A stretch of 14,156 bases of DNA from CAZXYF01 sp964644705 (lineage in GTDB: Bacteria; Planctomycetota; Brocadiia; SM23-32). Numbering within the stretch: position 1 is the first letter of the stretch; each line of letters opens with the position of its first letter. Both the position numbers and the translations under genes were made by a program. Below, in pieces: positions 7,987-13,912 of this stretch. The stretch spans positions 1-14,156 of the forward strand of contig CAZXYF010000071.1 in the NCBI GenBank assembly GCA_964644705.1, read 5' to 3'. The notes under the pieces were generated by a model. The model was given only the letters and a program-made list of their open reading frames with translations. It ran no database searches and was not told where the DNA came from.

Positions 7987-8385
7987 TTATTCCAGATCGA
8001 GTACCCGTCGAACGGAGCGGACAACCGCGCTGAGATCACTTTTTTCGCTCAGGTAGCCATCGGCGCCCAGCCGACGCATCTTGCGTTGATTCTTTTTGTT
8101 GCTGACCCCGTTGAAAATCACCACTTTCATCTCTTCGTCTGCATCTTTGAGTTTGGGAATAATCTCCGGTATATCATCCATGTCGATGGATTCGTCTGCG
8201 GCATCGATGACGATGGCGTCCATCTGGCGTTCTTCAAGCACCTGCCAGGCAGTGTCTATGTTCAGGGCGACTTCGCACTCAAACATGGGGCCACTAAATT
8301 GATCACGCAATTCGTCGATAATATGCGGGTCTTGCTCCACCAGCAGGAGCCGGGAGCCTCCCGCCTGTCTCTGAGACAGACGCAT
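7987..8385 (-). CDS. Stand-alone, degenerate response-regulator receiver-domain protein
   Basis: A 132-residue protein consisting of a single receiver (REC) domain with no output domain. The fold landmarks are SRLLLVEQDPHI (beta1), phospho-acceptor D61 in DAIVIDAADE (beta3), KVVIFNGVS (beta4) and GADGYLSEKSDL (beta5). Several switch residues depart from consensus: the acidic pair is E17-Q18, the Thr/Ser after beta4 is N92, and the usual Lys after YLx is E114 with Lys one place later. Phosphorylation may therefore be altered or absent. ATG 8385 is preferred because AAAGGG lies just upstream; an in-frame GTG at 8400 would add five residues. It is on the same strand as the Ser/Thr kinase 332 nt upstream, which suggests a shared pathway without proving it. 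Confidence 0.75.
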   Translation of the reverse strand: MRLSQRQAGGSRLLLVEQDPHIIDELRDQFSGPMFECEVALNIDTAWQVLEERQMDAIVIDAADESIDMDDIPEIIPKLKDADEEMKVVIFNGVSNKKNQRKMRRLGADGYLSEKSDLSAVVRSVRRVLDLE

Positions 8386-8717
8386 GCCAAACCCTTTCAC
8401 TTCCGGGAAAGATGTAAATCGAGTAACAGCGTTACTTATGTACTACACGGGGGCAAATATGATAACTTCTGGCTCCGGCTCGTGTCAATTCATTTGCTCT
8501 GAGTGGTCCTTGGCAACTTTCCTCAGGTTGCAGGCATGCATTCTATCCATCTTCTTTTTGATTATACCGGCGCGGACGATACAGAGGGCAGGGATGCACG
8601 GATTCAGAATGGATCTGTGTATGCCCGTATTCCTGCATTTTTGAGTGATGGGATGTTTTCTGGATGCCTGAATACGTCTTTCACCCGCGAAAGCTGAGCA
8701 GAGTGATACAGGGACGC
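8386..8717. other. Intergenic region upstream of the receiver gene
   Basis: A 332-nt stretch without a convincing gene; reading frames here lack domain-like sequence. It holds a possible minus-strand promoter and a GTAAC inverted repeat (see 8422-8465), and a short direct repeat CCTGCATTTT at 8633 and 8723. A six-base inverted repeat CTGAGC/GCTCAG lies just past the kinase stop codon but has no T-run, so I do not call it a terminator. Confidence 0.4.
8422..8465 (-). promoter_or_regulatory. Possible receiver-gene promoter with operator-like palindrome
   Basis: On the minus strand TTATCA (8460-8465) and TACATA (8437-8442) are 17 nt apart, a partial match to sigma70 consensus. Immediately downstream, AGTAAC-gct-GTTACT (8422-8436) is a perfect 6-bp inverted repeat at about the expected transcription start, as an operator would be. 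Match quality is modest. Confidence 0.3.
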
Positions 8718-9593
8718 TCAGTCCTGCATTTTTATTCTGAGACCGACGTCGTGCAACTTTTTTGCCAGTTTGGGCATGGTCGGGCGATCCTCCTTCTGGT
8801 GGGCGCAGCATTGCAGGATCAGCCTGGAAAGATCGCGGGGGATTTTGTGATTGATGTGATGAGGTGGAGTGGGATCGACCGTATGAGAACTGGCGGCCGC
8901 GGCAGCAGAATTATTTCCCTGGACGTAGGGGAGGTTCTCTCCCGTCGTCAGCCAGTACATTGCCCCACCGATGTTATACACGTCCGTGCTCGGTCCCAGG
9001 AGCCCGCCGGTTTGTTCGGGCGCCAGGTACCCGGTTGTGCCTTTGGCCCCTTTAGTTTTTGATCCGATGGGGGTGGCGAATCCGAAATCTATAATTTTGA
9101 CCTCGTTATTGGCGTTCACGATAATATTATCGGGTTTCAGGTCGGCGTGTACATAATCATTTTTATGGACATATGTGAGAGCCCGGCACACTTTCGCCAT
9201 GATGTCGATTATTTCCGTCAGTGTATAGTCCGGGTTCGCCTGCAGGCTGGTGCCGGAGACGTATTCCAGAAGGAGACAGGCCCCTTTAAGGAAGAAAAAT
9301 TTACGGAAAGAAAAAAAATCATGCCGACGCACAATCTGCGGGGGAGCGTTTTCCGTTTGGGTAAGTGCAGACAGGACCTTGTTTTCGTTTTTGAGATGTT
9401 TGATCGCTTTCCGGTCGGCTTTATCCTTCAAACAAACGAATTTGCCCGCGTAGAGAGAATCACCTTTCCGGTGTTTCATCTTATAAATGACACTCCGAGC
9501 GCCTCGTCCCAGGGGACGCCCAATCTTGTAATCGGACATTCTCCCGAGAAGATCTCGCATCTCCGGTGATGTCTGATGTTTTCTGGGTGTCAT
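8718..9593 (-). CDS. Soluble Ser/Thr protein kinase (PknB/Hanks type), non-RD
   Basis: A 291-residue eukaryotic-like Ser/Thr kinase that is little more than a catalytic domain. Motifs in order are the Gly loop GRGARSVIYK (about 29-38), K51 in YAGKF, E70 of the C-helix, the catalytic loop H149-A-D151-LKPDN156, D169-F-G171, and A191-P-E193. The key Lys, Asp and Asn residues are present, so it should be active. The loop is HAD and not HRD, making it a non-RD kinase that would not depend on activation-loop phosphorylation in the usual way. No membrane segment or sensor domain is present, so it is cytoplasmic. ATG 9593 is taken as start although no clear Shine-Dalgarno precedes it; in-frame ATGs at 9560 and 9539 would still leave the Gly loop intact. 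The MITE lies 27 bp upstream. Its substrate is unknown. Confidence 0.9.
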   Translation of the reverse strand: MTPRKHQTSPEMRDLLGRMSDYKIGRPLGRGARSVIYKMKHRKGDSLYAGKFVCLKDKADRKAIKHLKNENKVLSALTQTENAPPQIVRRHDFFSFRKFFFLKGACLLLEYVSGTSLQANPDYTLTEIIDIMAKVCRALTYVHKNDYVHADLKPDNIIVNANNEVKIIDFGFATPIGSKTKGAKGTTGYLAPEQTGGLLGPSTDVYNIGGAMYWLTTGENLPYVQGNNSAAAAASSHTVDPTPPHHINHKIPRDLSRLILQCCAHQKEDRPTMPKLAKKLHDVGLRIKMQD

Positions 9594-9612
9594 AAAGAAG
9601 TATGTAGAGCGG

Positions 9613-9620
9613 GTTTATGG
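9613..9620. repeat. Left target-site duplication of the MITE
   Basis: GTTTATGG directly abuts the left terminal inverted repeat and is identical to 9763-9770 on the other side. Confidence 0.85.
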
Positions 9621-9762
9621 GTAAATATTCAGTGAACCACATGCGTTTCGTGATGCCGTACTTGCCGGGCTTGTCCGGTAGGGGCGTACCTGTGCACTAA
9701 AGCAAGCGCACGACGCAAAACGATAGGTCCATCTGAGATAACGTGGTTCACTGAATACTTAC
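9621..9762. mobile_element. IS66-type miniature inverted-repeat element (MITE), 142 bp
   Basis: The left end (9621-9642) begins GTAAATATTCAGTGAACCAC. The right end (9741-9762), read on the opposite strand, begins GTAAGTATTCAGTGAACCAC. The 22-bp ends differ at two positions. Perfect 8-bp direct repeats GTTTATGG (9613-9620 and 9763-9770) flank it. Ends starting GTAA together with an 8-bp target duplication are hallmarks of the IS66 family. There is no room for tnpA, tnpB or tnpC, so it must be non-autonomous and mobilised in trans. The interior includes a CCGG-acaagc-CCGG fold. A one-ended diverged copy lies at about 1075-1164. Its insertion sits between the kinase start and the region before purE. 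Confidence 0.85.
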
Positions 9763-9770
9763 GTTTATGG
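9763..9770. repeat. Right target-site duplication of the MITE
   Basis: GTTTATGG directly follows the right terminal inverted repeat and matches 9613-9620 perfectly, which implies a fairly recent insertion. Confidence 0.85.
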
Positions 9771-9780
9771 TTATGCATAG

Positions 9781-10057
9781 TGTATCCACTGGGAATACGC
9801 GGACCAACCTGCGTATCGTGCCGTATTTACGGTAAAAGATGGATATATGACACGGCCAGTATATGCCCTTATCGTGGCTGGCGACCGATTGGCCCCTCAC
9901 GATATACCTGTTTCCCGATCGCGACCATCCGCAAGTGTATCCCGAAATGGGGCCAGAAGCAAATCGGTGGGGTATGTCACAGTGTGGCGCGGTCCCGCTC
10001 GGGAATTGGGAAGAAAAGGCCCGGTTTACGCTGGAAGGCGTGCGGAAAACCGCCTAA
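9781..10057 (+). pseudogene. Possible frameshifted gene remnant, family not recognised
   Basis: Two overlapping frames each read like protein in different halves. The first frame (from 9781) gives WEYADQPAYRAVFTVKDGY and then RPVYALIVAGDRLAP. The next frame continues with IYLFPDRDHPQVYPEMG, then NRWGMSQCGAVPLG, EEKARFTLEGVRKTA and a stop at 10055-10057. Dropping one C from the CCCC run at 9893-9896 would join them. If so, a 70-residue product starting at ATG 9847 would result, or a longer gene truncated at its 5' end. A stop at 9778-9780 closes the first frame upstream. No family was recognised. It may be a decayed gene, a sequencing error in a real small gene, or chance. Confidence 0.35.
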
Positions 10058-10134
10058 AATGTTCCGTGTATGAACCATGTCGGGCCGTTTTATTGAATGT
10101 CTAAACCTTAACTTTTTATCGGAAAGTGTATCTG

Positions 10135-10644
10135 ATGGAAGAACAACCCAGAATCGCGATAGTAATGGGTAGTGACAGTGATCTGCCGGTCATGAAATCG
10201 GCGGTTGAGGTGGTACAGGATTTTGATCTGCATTTTGACCTTCGGGTGATGAGCGCGCATCGGTCGCCCGAGGCCACCCACAAGTTCGCGAGCGACGCCG
10301 AAGACAACGGGCTGGAAGTGATAATCGCTGGTGCCGGCGGCGCCGCTCACCTGGCCGGTGTTATTGCCTCCGTGACGCCCTTGCCGGTTATTGGGGTTCC
10401 CATGCCGACCGATCGGTCTGGTGGCGTTGATAGCCTTTACTCAACTCTGCAGATGCCCCGCGGAGTTCCGGTGGCGTGCATGGGCATTGGAAGCAGCGGT
10501 GCGAAAAATGCCGCGCTTCTGGCGATTCAAATCCTCTCCCTGGGAGATGAGGAACTGGCGAAGGACTTCAGGGAATTTAAGGCCAATCAGGTGGATAAGG
10601 TTGATGAAGCCAATCGGAAGGTTCAGGATTGGCTGGCGGAATGA
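10135..10644 (+). CDS. purE: PurE, N5-carboxyaminoimidazole ribonucleotide mutase
   Basis: A 169-residue class I PurE, the bacterial mutase that converts N5-CAIR to CAIR in purine biosynthesis; it works as an octamer in the cytoplasm. Diagnostic motifs are MGSDSDLPVM (11-20), SAHRSP with catalytic His42 (40-45), AGAGGAAHLAG (65-75) and GVPM (87-90). The segment LYSTLQMPRGVPVA matches the usual QMPxGxPVA. ATG 10135 is preferred over an in-frame GTG at 10126, because family members begin a few residues before the GSDSD strand and GGAAAG lies at proper spacing. PurK, its usual partner, is not in the window, so purE stands alone here. It precedes the ribosomal operon by 379 nt, and that operon has its own promoter. 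Confidence 0.95.
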   Translation: MEEQPRIAIVMGSDSDLPVMKSAVEVVQDFDLHFDLRVMSAHRSPEATHKFASDAEDNGLEVIIAGAGGAAHLAGVIASVTPLPVIGVPMPTDRSGGVDSLYSTLQMPRGVPVACMGIGSSGAKNAALLAIQILSLGDEELAKDFREFKANQVDKVDEANRKVQDWLAE

Positions 10645-10821
10645 TGCAGCTAAGTGTTTCGTTGGGCAAAGATGTCGGCAGCCCCCGTTCCATATAATGA
10701 CGCATTGCGTCTGGCGATGCGAGAGGCGGGGCGACTATAGCTATTTGCCCTGTGGCCGCGGGCCTTGCAGATGAGACCTGGAATCCCCACCTGTCAGCAG
10801 TATTTGGGCTAATACCCTCAT

Positions 10822-10850
10822 TTGACACTCTCACGCCCCTGTGATATAAA
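10822..10850 (+). promoter_or_regulatory. Near-consensus sigma70 promoter of the ctc-pth-rpsF-ssb-rplI operon
   Basis: A perfect TTGACA (10822-10827) and TATAAA (10845-10850) are separated by exactly 17 nt. This is the best promoter in the window. The expected start near 10857 leaves about 167 nt of 5' leader before the L25 gene. A strong constitutive promoter fits ribosomal protein genes. Confidence 0.8.
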
Positions 10851-10862
10851 CCTAGCTCATTT

Positions 10863-10933
10863 CACGTCAAGGGGGTGGCCCCGTCTGGCATGCTGAGTGC
10901 CGAGATGTCTGCGCGCATGCGATGGCAGACGTG
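10863..10933 (+). promoter_or_regulatory. Structured 5' leader of the ribosomal operon
   Basis: Within the predicted leader three hairpins can form: GGGG-tgg-CCCC (10872-10882), GGCA/TGCC (10887-10901) and GTCTGC/GCAGAC (10907-10930). CACGTC (10863-10868) can also pair with GACGTG (10928-10933), enclosing the others but competing with the third stem. This could be a site of autogenous control by L25, S6 or L9, or another regulatory RNA. No known riboswitch was recognised. Confidence 0.4.
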
Positions 10934-11023
10934 TTCTGATGATCGCATTATTTTCGTAGTATTCTCTTATCTGAATAGAATGTAGAAGACTGAGTAGTTA
11001 AAGAGACAAGGAGATTATCTGTC

Positions 11024-11704
11024 ATGGATATTCCAGAGATTCAAGCCTGGTCCCGCGAGGAGAGCGGGACGCGGCCCAGCCGGCGTTTGCGCAAGAGCGG
11101 AAAAATCCCTGCCGTGATGTACGGCCGGGGTGAAGGTAATGTCATGCTGGCGGTCGATGAGGATGAGATTGAAGAATTGTTGGCCCGACATGCGCTGATC
11201 TGGCAGATTAATGTGGACGGAGAATCGACGCCAGTTCAGCTGAAGGAAGTGCAATACGATGCACTTGGTGAGAAGGTTTTGCATGCCGATCTCGGGCGCA
11301 TTTCGTTGAGTGAAACTGTTGAAGTAGCCGTTAGTGTCGAAACTGAGGGTGAACCAATTGGTGTGCGTGAAGAAGGCGGCGTGCTGGAGGTGGTTCGGCA
11401 TGAGATTGATGTGGAGTGCCTGCCCACCGAGATACCGGAAAACATCACTGTTGATGTGAGTGAACTCGATATTGGAGATGACCTGCGCATACATGATCTG
11501 GACCTGCCGGAAGAGGTCGAGGCGGTCGGCGAGCCCCATACAGTCATCGTGACATGCGTTCCTCCCATGGAAATGGTGGGCGAAGAAGAGGAAGAGGCCC
11601 TTACCGAAGAATTCATGGCCGAGCCCGAGGTTATCGGTGCCGAAGAGGAAGAGGAAGAAGAAGCCGAAGAGATTACAGAGGAAGCCGAGGAATTGGAAGA
11701 GTAA
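11024..11704 (+). CDS. ctc: 50S ribosomal protein L25/general stress protein Ctc (TL5 type)
   Basis: A 226-residue two-domain L25 of the TL5/Ctc type, which binds 5S rRNA in the large subunit. The N-terminal L25 domain (about 4-92) includes GTRPSRRLRKSGKIPAVMYG and the RNA-facing basic patch. The C-terminal beta domain (about 95-183) carries the EVVRHEIDVECLP and LPEEVEAVGEP segments typical of TL5. Residues 187-226 form an extremely acidic tail, with 24 Glu in 40 positions. ATG 11024 follows AAGGAG. It is the first gene of the operon and lies directly behind the promoter and leader; the common upstream prs gene is absent. Acidic tails are frequent in Ctc proteins, but this one is long. Confidence 0.95.
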   Translation: MDIPEIQAWSREESGTRPSRRLRKSGKIPAVMYGRGEGNVMLAVDEDEIEELLARHALIWQINVDGESTPVQLKEVQYDALGEKVLHADLGRISLSETVEVAVSVETEGEPIGVREEGGVLEVVRHEIDVECLPTEIPENITVDVSELDIGDDLRIHDLDLPEEVEAVGEPHTVIVTCVPPMEMVGEEEEEALTEEFMAEPEVIGAEEEEEEEAEEITEEAEELEE

Positions 11705-11767
11705 TGCCGGTTCTGCTCTTTGCGATCGACTTCCCGGCATGGACTTTCACAAAACGAGGTGTGTGTT

Positions 11768-12340
11768 GTGAAATATCTGGTGGGTCTGGGCAACCCCGGT
11801 CGGCGCTACGCTAAGAGCCGGCACAACTTCGGCTGGCTGGTGCTGGACCGTATTGCTGAATCCAAAAACGTGGTTCAGCAGGACCAAAAATGGGATGCTC
11901 TATGCGCCCGAACGGACGCCCTCACGTTGGTCAAGCCCCAAACGTTTATGAACCGCAGCGGTAAAGCGGTCCGGCAAATGGTTGAGGAGGTCGGGGCTGA
12001 AGCGAAAGACATACTTGTGATTATGGATGACCTCGATCTGGATTTTGGCACTGTGCGATTACGAGCCAGTGGATCATCGGGCGGGCATCGTGGTCTGCAA
12101 TCGATTATCGATGCACTGGGATCGAAAGATATACCGCGTCTTCGTCTGGGTATCGGACCATGTCCGGCGGATTTACCCCCGCGCGAATTCGTGTTGCAGG
12201 AATTCACGGAGCCAGAGTTGTCCGTCGTGACCCGATTGGTTCAGCATGCGGGAGAAGCGGCGTTGTGCTGGGCCAGAGATGGAATTGAAATAGCAATGAG
12301 TCGTTTCAACTGTCAGATAGATTGTCAGGAACAGGATTAG
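11768..12340 (+). CDS. pth: Peptidyl-tRNA hydrolase
   Basis: A 190-residue Pth, which recycles peptidyl-tRNA released from stalled ribosomes by cleaving the ester bond. GTG 11768 is chosen: GAGGT (11756-11760) precedes it, MKYLVGLGNPG begins as the family does, and the 190-residue length is typical. An in-frame ATG at 11720 would add 16 unrelated residues. Key residues are N9 (GLGNPGRRY), catalytic H19 (SRHNFGW), N62 (PQTFMNRSG) and D87 (VIMDDLDL). The GGHNG loop is altered to GGHRG, with R108 where E. coli has N114, a residue that contacts substrate. It sits 63 nt after ctc and 63 nt before rpsF, in a common bacterial order. Confidence 0.95.
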   Translation: MKYLVGLGNPGRRYAKSRHNFGWLVLDRIAESKNVVQQDQKWDALCARTDALTLVKPQTFMNRSGKAVRQMVEEVGAEAKDILVIMDDLDLDFGTVRLRASGSSGGHRGLQSIIDALGSKDIPRLRLGIGPCPADLPPREFVLQEFTEPELSVVTRLVQHAGEAALCWARDGIEIAMSRFNCQIDCQEQD

Positions 12341-12403
12341 ATGTCGGTCAAACGATGATTGGTCGTTGGCCGCGGACCCATGTCGTAAATGGAGGAGAAG
12401 GCG

Positions 12404-12775
12404 TTGAGTAAGAACTTATACGAAGCAATGTTTTTGGTGGACTCTGAAAAGGGCGGAGAAGAATTCCCAGCCCTTATCCAGCATATTTCAGATCTCATGG
12501 AACGCAACGGTGCGGAGATCGAGCGCATCGAAAAATGGGATGAACGTAAGCTGGCGTACACGATTCGTGGCGCGGACCGGGGCATATACATACAGGTGCA
12601 TATGCTGGTGGAACCTGATGATGTTGAAGAACTGAGGAATGCTATCAACCTGTCCGAGGAAGTTCTGCGGGTCCTGATACTGACCTGTGATGAGGTTCCA
12701 CCAGCAGCGGGACCGATATACAACACCGATGGGGAAGAAATTGAGGCCCCTGAGGAAAGCGCATCTGAAGAGTAG
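12404..12775 (+). CDS. rpsF: 30S ribosomal protein S6
   Basis: A 123-residue S6, which binds 16S rRNA with S18 in the small-subunit platform. Landmarks are YEAMFLVDSEKG, IEKWDERKLAYTIRGADRGIYI and VLRVLILTCDE. TTG 12404 is the likely start: GGAGGAG (12391-12397) is a strong ribosome binding site just before it. The in-frame ATG at 12389 overlaps that site and would give an odd MEEKA prefix. The mature region begins SKNLYEAMFLV, as in other S6 proteins. The last 20 residues or so are acidic (EEIEAPEESASEE), recalling the Glu tail modified by RimK in E. coli. It is the third gene of the operon; S18 (rpsR) does not follow. Confidence 0.95.
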   Translation: MSKNLYEAMFLVDSEKGGEEFPALIQHISDLMERNGAEIERIEKWDERKLAYTIRGADRGIYIQVHMLVEPDDVEELRNAINLSEEVLRVLILTCDEVPPAAGPIYNTDGEEIEAPEESASEE

Positions 12776-12826
12776 TTTATCAAATTATTTGTCGATCCAT
12801 ACTTCGCAGGCGAGGAGAAATGGTTT

Positions 12827-13357
12827 ATGGGATATGTCAATAAGGTGTTTCTGATGGGCAATCTGACCCGTGATCCTGAGTTGCGGTACACGCCCAGCGG
12901 AACCCCGGTGTGTGATTTTGGGATGGCGATTAACCGTAATTACACGACGTCGGATGGTGAACAGCGTGAAGAGGTATGTTTTGTTGACGTCACATTCTGG
13001 CGCCGACGGGGGGAGGTCATCAATGAATACCTGGGCAAGGGGGATTCCGTCTTTGTCGAAGGTCGCCTTGAGCTCGATCAGTGGGAGACGCCGGAGGGAC
13101 GACGCAGCAAGCTAAAAGTGGTGGGCAACAATTTTGAGTTTGTCGGTGGTTCCTCGCGTGGATCTGGTGGTGCCCAGAATGCTCCCCAGAACCGCGGTGG
13201 CGCCGGTGGTGGATCGCGCAACCAGAACACGACATCGCAATCGCCGCCCCAGCAGTCCTCGCCGCAGAGTGACACTTCCCCGGGGGGCGGATCGGATGCT
13301 TCTCAGGAGCCTCAGGATGCGGGATACGATGTTTCCGATGACGAGATACCGTTTTAG
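12827..13357 (+). CDS. ssb: Single-stranded DNA-binding protein
   Basis: A 176-residue SSB with an N-terminal OB fold (about 1-108), seen in VNKVFLMGNLTRDPELRYTPSG, VCFVDVTFWRRRGE and GDSVFVEGRLELDQWE. A flexible Gly/Asn/Gln/Ser/Pro-rich linker (about 111-166) follows. The ending DVSDDEIPF is the canonical acidic tip that recruits replication and repair partners. It should act as a homotetramer coating single-stranded DNA. ATG 12827 follows GAGGAG (12812-12817). It lies between rpsF and rplI, where rpsR would often be in other bacteria, 51 nt after rpsF and 66 nt before rplI. Confidence 0.97.
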   Translation: MGYVNKVFLMGNLTRDPELRYTPSGTPVCDFGMAINRNYTTSDGEQREEVCFVDVTFWRRRGEVINEYLGKGDSVFVEGRLELDQWETPEGRRSKLKVVGNNFEFVGGSSRGSGGAQNAPQNRGGAGGGSRNQNTTSQSPPQQSSPQSDTSPGGGSDASQEPQDAGYDVSDDEIPF

Positions 13358-13423
13358 TGTGCTGTGTTTGAGCGTAAAGAGATGCAAATAGTTAATATTG
13401 ATGGATAAAGGAAGGAATTACTG

Positions 13424-13912
13424 ATGGAAATATTACTCCGACAGGATGTGGACAACCTCGGTGAAGTAGGTGATGTGGTGGAGGTAGCCGATGGATATGC
13501 CCGGAACTACCTTTTGCCCAGAGAAATGGCCGTGCCCGTTACGGAAGCCAATCTTGACCGAGTTCGGCGTGAGCAGGAAGAGAAGAAACAGCGGGAAGAA
13601 GAAGAGATCCAGAGAGCCGAGGAAATGGCCGACGAGCTGGAGGGTTTTGTCTGTTTGATCGAGGCCCGAGCCACGGACAAAGGAGGCCTCTTTGGCTCTG
13701 TGACGGCCAAAGATGTGGCGGAAGCTCTGGAGGAAAACGGATTTGAAGGTCTGCGCGCCTCCAACATCGTCATCTCACGGCCGCTGGAAGAACTCGGCGA
13801 TTATGACATCGAAGTCATGCTTCTGCCCGACGTGCGTGTGCCCATCACTGTTCGAGTTGTTCCGCCGGTTGAAGAAGCCGAAGAAGAGGAAGGCGCCGAG
13901 ACTGAGGAATGA
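13424..13912 (+). CDS. rplI: 50S ribosomal protein L9
   Basis: A 162-residue L9, which binds 23S rRNA near the base of the L1 stalk and projects a second domain from the ribosome. The N-terminal signature is intact: NLGEVGDVVEVADGYARNYL, then LPREMAVP. A long charged helix (about 42-75, rich in Glu/Arg/Lys) connects to the C-terminal domain (about 78-147; GGLFGSVTAKDVAEAL). The end (about 149-162) is an extra acidic tail, EEAEEEEGAETEE, making it longer than the 149 residues of E. coli L9. ATG 13424 follows AAGGAAGG. It is the last recognisable operon gene; about 240 nt follow without another. Confidence 0.97.
   Translation: MEILLRQDVDNLGEVGDVVEVADGYARNYLLPREMAVPVTEANLDRVRREQEEKKQREEEEIQRAEEMADELEGFVCLIEARATDKGGLFGSVTAKDVAEALEENGFEGLRASNIVISRPLEELGDYDIEVMLLPDVRVPITVRVVPPVEEAEEEEGAETEE

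Larger units (their letters stand above)
10645..11023. other. purE-ctc intergenic region with promoter and structured leader
   Basis: A 379-nt region. The first 170 nt show no clear terminator for purE; a GACGC-att-GCGTC hairpin (10699-10711) has no T-run. The rest contains the operon promoter (10822-10850) and the folded leader (10863-10933). AAGGAG (11008-11013) serves the L25 start. Confidence 0.6.

Noticed and set aside
8485..8811. A 108-codon minus-strand open frame overlapping the kinase 3' end
   Set aside because: Overlaps the kinase in another frame, has low-complexity basic content and no ribosome binding site worth noting.
9780..10073. A 97-codon open frame in the third frame before purE
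   Set aside because: Its Cys/Arg/Pro-rich translation looks random, whereas the other two plus frames give more protein-like sequence in successive halves.
10693..10698. A perfect TATAAT after purE
   Set aside because: No -35 hexamer lies at 16-18 nt upstream; the TTGACA/TATAAA pair at 10822-10850 is far better placed for the operon.
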